DNA from: Geodermatophilaceae bacterium
GTDB lineage: Bacteria; Actinomycetota; Actinomycetes; Mycobacteriales; Geodermatophilaceae
Assembly (NCBI GenBank): GCA_013811805.1
Contig: JACCUM010000246.1
Coordinates: forward strand, 1-7,846
Length of the DNA: 7,846 bases
Direction: 5' to 3'
The translations under genes and the position numbers were made by a program. Within the stretch, counting starts at the first letter, position 1, and the number at the start of each line of letters is the position of its first letter. Shown here in pieces: positions 5,953 to 7,846 of this stretch. The notes under the pieces were generated by a model. The model ran no database searches. It worked only from the letters and a program-made list of their open reading frames with translations, and had not been told where the DNA came from.

Positions 5953-6228
5953 ATGCGCAAGCGGTTCGCCACCGTCACCCAGTTCATGGTCAACCTGTGC
6001 ACCATCAGTGCGGTTGGCTGCCTAGTGCTGAGCGCAGCCGCCGGCCGGACCGCGCGCATCCGACTGCGCCGAATCTCCGGCGACGCCGGAATGAGCACCG
6101 CCGAGTATGCGGTGGGCACGATCGCGGCCTGCGCTTTCGCCGCAGTTCTCTACCAAGTCGTCACCGGGGACTCGATCGTCTCGGCGCTGCAGGATCTCAT
6201 CGACTCCGCACTCACGACCTTGTCCTGA
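5953..6228 (+). CDS. DUF4244 / Flp-like pilin precursor
   Basis: A 91-residue protein of the DUF4244 family (Rv3656c position), probably the major pilin-like subunit of the Tad system. The core, DAGMSTAEYAVGTIAACAFAAVLYQVVTGDSI (44-75), is typical. G46|MSTAEY fits a type IV/Flp prepilin site: cleavage after G46 would leave E51 at +5 and Y52 at +6, the hallmark pair of Flp pilins, and a mature protein of 45 residues with one hydrophobic assembly helix (53-69). The leader is odd: 46 residues with its own hydrophobic segment (11-30) after MRKR and a second basic patch (32-40). The ATG at 5953 is supported by GGGAGG at 5941-5946, six bases upstream. Starting at the internal ATG (M47) would delete the cleavage glycine and is rejected. 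No prepilin peptidase is in the window. Confidence 0.88.
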   Translation: MRKRFATVTQFMVNLCTISAVGCLVLSAAAGRTARIRLRRISGDAGMSTAEYAVGTIAACAFAAVLYQVVTGDSIVSALQDLIDSALTTLS

Positions 6229-6309
6229 GTTGCCTTGCTGCACAGCAGCTCTGCCGGACCTTGCACGATCGAGTCGGTCGAGGGCGGTTTCCTTCGACGC
6301 CCGATTCGG

Positions 6310-6735
6310 ATGGCCTCGCGGAGATTCGATGATGCCGGAATGGTCACCGCAGAGACCGCGGTTGTGCTGCCGGTCCTGGTCTTCATCCTGGTCGCCGCGC
6401 TGGCTGCGGTCTCGGTGGTCACCGCGCAGATGCGGTGCACCGATGCTGCCCGGGAGGGAGCGCGGGCAGCGGCCAGAGGAGAGTCCGATGCGGCGGTAGG
6501 CCAGATCGCGGCGTCCTCCGCGCCGGCAGGCAGTGCAGTGTCGGTCTCTCGGGATGGAGGCACCGTGACCGTCGAGGTCAGTGCCTCGGTTGCTCTGTTC
6601 GCCGGTCTTGGCCCCTCGATGAGGGTGTCCGACGCGGCCACTGCCGCTCTCGAGCCCGGGCTCGACGGTGCGGCGGCGGCCCAGGGCGGCTTTGGTGGGC
6701 TTCCCAGCGGCAGCGGGCCGCGGGGGCCGCCGTGA
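6310..6735 (+). CDS. TadE-family minor pilin-like protein
   Basis: About 141 residues from the ATG at 6310. The N-terminus carries a prepilin-like site, DAG10|MVTAETAVVLPVL: Gly at -1 and Glu15 at +5 of the mature protein, followed by a membrane segment (16-38). RCTDAAREGARAAARGE (42-58) is the typical TadE region after the helix. The rest (about 70-115) is a small beta-rich, presumably extracytoplasmic domain (SVSRDGGTVTVEVSASV). The tail (112-141) is Gly/Ala/Pro-rich and disordered. The start is uncertain. ATG 6310 gives a compact leader but has only a distant GAGGGCGG (about 22 bases upstream); TTG 6235, seven bases after the pilin stop, would add 25 residues. TadE proteins are minor pilins or assembly factors. 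The stop overlaps the next gene as GTGA. Confidence 0.83.
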   Translation: MASRRFDDAGMVTAETAVVLPVLVFILVAALAAVSVVTAQMRCTDAAREGARAAARGESDAAVGQIAASSAPAGSAVSVSRDGGTVTVEVSASVALFAGLGPSMRVSDAATAALEPGLDGAAAAQGGFGGLPSGSGPRGPP

Positions 6736-7274
6736 CCAGCCGCAGCAGAAGAGCGGCCGGGTACGCCGATCGCCGGGCTTTCCCGATCGGCAGTGATCGT
6801 GGGTCTGCAGGTGTCTGGGTGTTGGCGTTGTCCGGCGTCGTGCTCCTCAGCGGGACCGCCTCTGTCCTGGCCGGAGTGGCGATCATCAGCCGACACGAAG
6901 CAGGAACGGCGGCCGACTTGGCTGCGCTCGCGGCTGCCAGCCAGGCGTTGTCCGGATCGGAGAAGGCCTGCGGGGCGGCGCGGGGGATAGCCGGTGCCAA
7001 CGGCGCGGAGTTGGCGTCTTGCACCCTGAGCGCAGACGGTGTCGTGGATGTGGCGGTCACGGTGACGGTGCAGTTCGGTTCGCTGGGACTGGGGGTCGCT
7101 CGGGCCGATGCCCGCGCCGGTCCCGCTGGGACTGCTGGGACTGCAAGGACTGCCGGGACTGCCGCCGGGACCGCCGGGACCGCCGGGACCGCCGGGACCG
7201 CCGACCATGATGCTGACCGCCCGGGCAGTCCCCTGGCACGGCCGGATCAACCGCTCGGGCGGGGGGCTTCCTGA
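6732..7274 (+). CDS. TadE-like protein (Rv3654c-type) with Gly-Thr-Ala repeat tail
   Basis: 180 residues from the GTG at 6732, overlapping the tadE stop. It belongs to the 'helicase/secretion neighborhood TadE-like' family. Residues 22-56 (DRGSAGVWVLALSGVVLLSG...) form a single membrane anchor, followed by the family segment SRHEAGTAADLAALAAASQAL (53-73), C80 and C97, a possible disulphide pair, IAGANGAELASC and a beta-rich VVDVAVTVTVQF (104-115). The site after G24 has Trp, not Glu, at +5, so normal prepilin processing is doubtful; this resembles a TadG-type anchor protein. The family normally ends near ARAGP (127-131). Here a (Gly-Thr-Ala)n tract (133-157) encoded by a 9-bp repeat, plus 23 further polar residues, extends it. 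The preferred ribosome site is weak; translation probably relies on coupling to tadE. Confidence 0.82.
   Translation: MTSRSRRAAGYADRRAFPIGSDRGSAGVWVLALSGVVLLSGTASVLAGVAIISRHEAGTAADLAALAAASQALSGSEKACGAARGIAGANGAELASCTLSADGVVDVAVTVTVQFGSLGLGVARADARAGPAGTAGTARTAGTAAGTAGTAGTAGTADHDADRPGSPLARPDQPLGRGAS
7128..7202 (+). repeat. 9-bp minisatellite at the 3' end of the TadE-like gene
   Basis: Eight nonamers: GGGACTGCT, GGGACTGCA, AGGACTGCC, GGGACTGCC, then an extra GCC (7164-7166), then four identical GGGACCGCC units (7167-7202). The unit is a multiple of three, so copy-number change alters tail length but not frame. In the gene's frame it encodes Gly-Thr-Ala; in a neighbouring plus frame it would read as collagen-like Gly-X-Pro triplets. 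The identical units at the 3' side suggest recent expansion. Confidence 0.9.
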
Positions 7275-7333
7275 ACGATGGCCGGACTGTCACATGAGTA
7301 CACGAGGAGCTCGGGCTGGCGCAGATCTGTTCA

Positions 7334-7352
7334 ACCCCTCCCCTCCGGGGGT
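7334..7352. terminator. Weak hairpin between convergent genes
   Basis: ACCCC (7334-7338) can pair with GGGGT (7348-7352), or CCCC (7340-7343) with GGGG (7347-7350). It lies in the 101-bp gap between the TadE-like gene and the convergent helicase, where a two-way terminator is expected. The stem is short and no T-run follows, so support is thin. Confidence 0.2.
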
Positions 7353-7375
7353 GCTTGACACCTACGACTGGAGCA

Positions 7376-7846
7376 TCAGGCCGGATCAGTGCCAACCAAG
7401 TCGCGTCGGTGGTTGAGGTTTGGCGGCAGATCAGCCAGCGCGTCGAGAACGGCGTCCAGAATTGTGACCGCCGCATCCTTGTCCAGTGGCGAGTTGCCGT
7501 TGCCGCATTTGGGCGACTGAACGCACGAGGGGCAGCCGGACTCACAGACACAACTCGAGATTGTGGCGCGAGTGGCGGTCAGCCAGTCCCGGATCGCGTC
7601 ATGTCCACGCTCGGCGAAGCCCGCACCGCCGGGATGGCCGTCATAGACGACGATCGTGGCGGCGCCAGTGTCGGGGTGCGCAGCTGTGGACAAACCGCCG
7701 ATGTCCCACCGGTCGCAGGTCGCGAACAACGGCAACAACCCGATCGCGGCGTGCTCGGCGGCATGCAGAGCACCGGGCAGATCGGCCTCCGCAACTTCGC
7801 TCCGGTGAACGGTGCGCGCATCCAAGGTGATCCAGACGGCAGCCGT
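7376..7846 (-). CDS. DEAD/DEAH-box helicase, C-terminal part (MrfA/DUF1998-like), partial
   Basis: The last 156 residues of a large helicase whose 5' part lies beyond the right edge; the frame is open to 7846, so an apparent TTG start at 7825 is not real. The residues TAAVWIT at the edge, HAAEHAAIGLLPLFATCDRWDIGG, the YDGHPGGAGFAERG stretch and the cysteine cluster CVCESGCPSC-x5-CGNGN match the C-terminal DUF1998 zinc-binding region of the actinobacterial 'helicase/secretion neighborhood' helicase (Rv3649 position). Bacillus MrfA, a DNA-repair helicase, shares this C-terminal four-cysteine metal site. The five cysteines are at 99, 101, 105, 108 and 114 of the visible part; the 101/105 region and C114 are the likeliest ligands. 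It is convergent with the Tad operon. A perfect DnaA-box-like nonamer lies inside it (7685-7693). Confidence 0.88.
   Translation of the reverse strand, partial: TAAVWITLDARTVHRSEVAEADLPGALHAAEHAAIGLLPLFATCDRWDIGGLSTAAHPDTGAATIVVYDGHPGGAGFAERGHDAIRDWLTATRATISSCVCESGCPSCVQSPKCGNGNSPLDKDAAVTILDAVLDALADLPPNLNHRRDLVGTDPA
7685..7693 (-). promoter_or_regulatory. DnaA-box-like nonamer inside the helicase gene
   Basis: TGTGGACAA on the plus strand is TTGTCCACA on the minus strand, a perfect actinobacterial DnaA-box match. It is single and within coding sequence, so it may be coincidental, but it is the fifth TGTCCACA core in the window. Confidence 0.35.

Noticed and set aside
6091..6228. Short version of the DUF4244 pilin starting at the internal ATG
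   Set aside because: It would delete the cleavage glycine and leader, and the upstream ATG has a strong GGGAGG site.
7128..7202. CRISPR-like or phase-variation repeat
   Set aside because: Units are contiguous without spacers, so it is not CRISPR; a 9-base unit cannot switch the reading frame on and off.
7108..7416. Collagen-like Gly-X-Pro open frame over the minisatellite
   Set aside because: It lies in a different frame from the TadE-like gene, has no ribosome site and runs into the convergent helicase. The 9-bp repeat gives triplet repeats in every frame.

Overview
The window is high-GC DNA from an actinobacterium (Actinomycetota). The basis is the GC-rich third codon positions, the frequent GTG starts, and above all the gene order. 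HAD phosphatase (divergent), then Ssd/CpaE-like, TadA ATPase, TadB, TadC, DUF4244/Flp-like pilin, TadE and TadE-like protein, then a convergent DEAD/DEAH helicase, is the order known from mycobacteria (Rv3661 to Rv3649) and described as the 'helicase/secretion neighborhood'. I cannot name the genus; Propionibacteriales is only a guess.

Layout. Positions 1-383 hold no convincing gene. They contain a 27-bp direct repeat 42 bp apart, one copy of which is a perfect 18-bp palindrome, and a strong GC hairpin that probably terminates leftward transcription. On the minus strand, 1473 down to 384 is a two-gene unit: a HAD-IB phosphatase with a C-terminal membrane anchor, then a small three-helix membrane protein whose ribosome site overlaps the phosphatase stop. 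A gap of about 200 bp with two DnaA-box-like nonamers precedes the rightward Tad operon. In that operon ssd (1682-2788), tadA (2785-3867), tadB (3864-4859) and tadC (4863-5756) are packed with GTGA overlaps or a 3-nt gap. A hairpin and a 196-bp gap with a second pair of DnaA-box-like nonamers separate tadC from the pilin genes: Flp-like DUF4244 (5953-6228), TadE (about 6310-6735) and the TadE-like protein (6732-7274). The last 471 bases are the 3' end of a convergent minus-strand helicase with a cysteine cluster.

How the genes work together. TadA is the motor ATPase. TadB and TadC are the two inner-membrane platform proteins. The Ssd/CpaE-like protein is the probable localisation factor. The DUF4244 protein and TadE carry prepilin-type G|xxxxE cleavage sites and are probable major and minor pilin-like subunits; the TadE-like protein lacks the glutamate and may act as an assembly or anchoring factor. 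No prepilin peptidase or secretin gene lies in the window. A secretin is not expected in a monoderm; the peptidase would have to be elsewhere.

The system itself is known but poorly characterised. The parts worth a second look are the DnaA-box-like nonamers in two promoter-type gaps, the palindromic direct repeats at the left edge, a repeat-bearing insertion inside TadB, and a 9-bp minisatellite that gives the TadE-like protein an unusual Gly-Thr-Ala tail.
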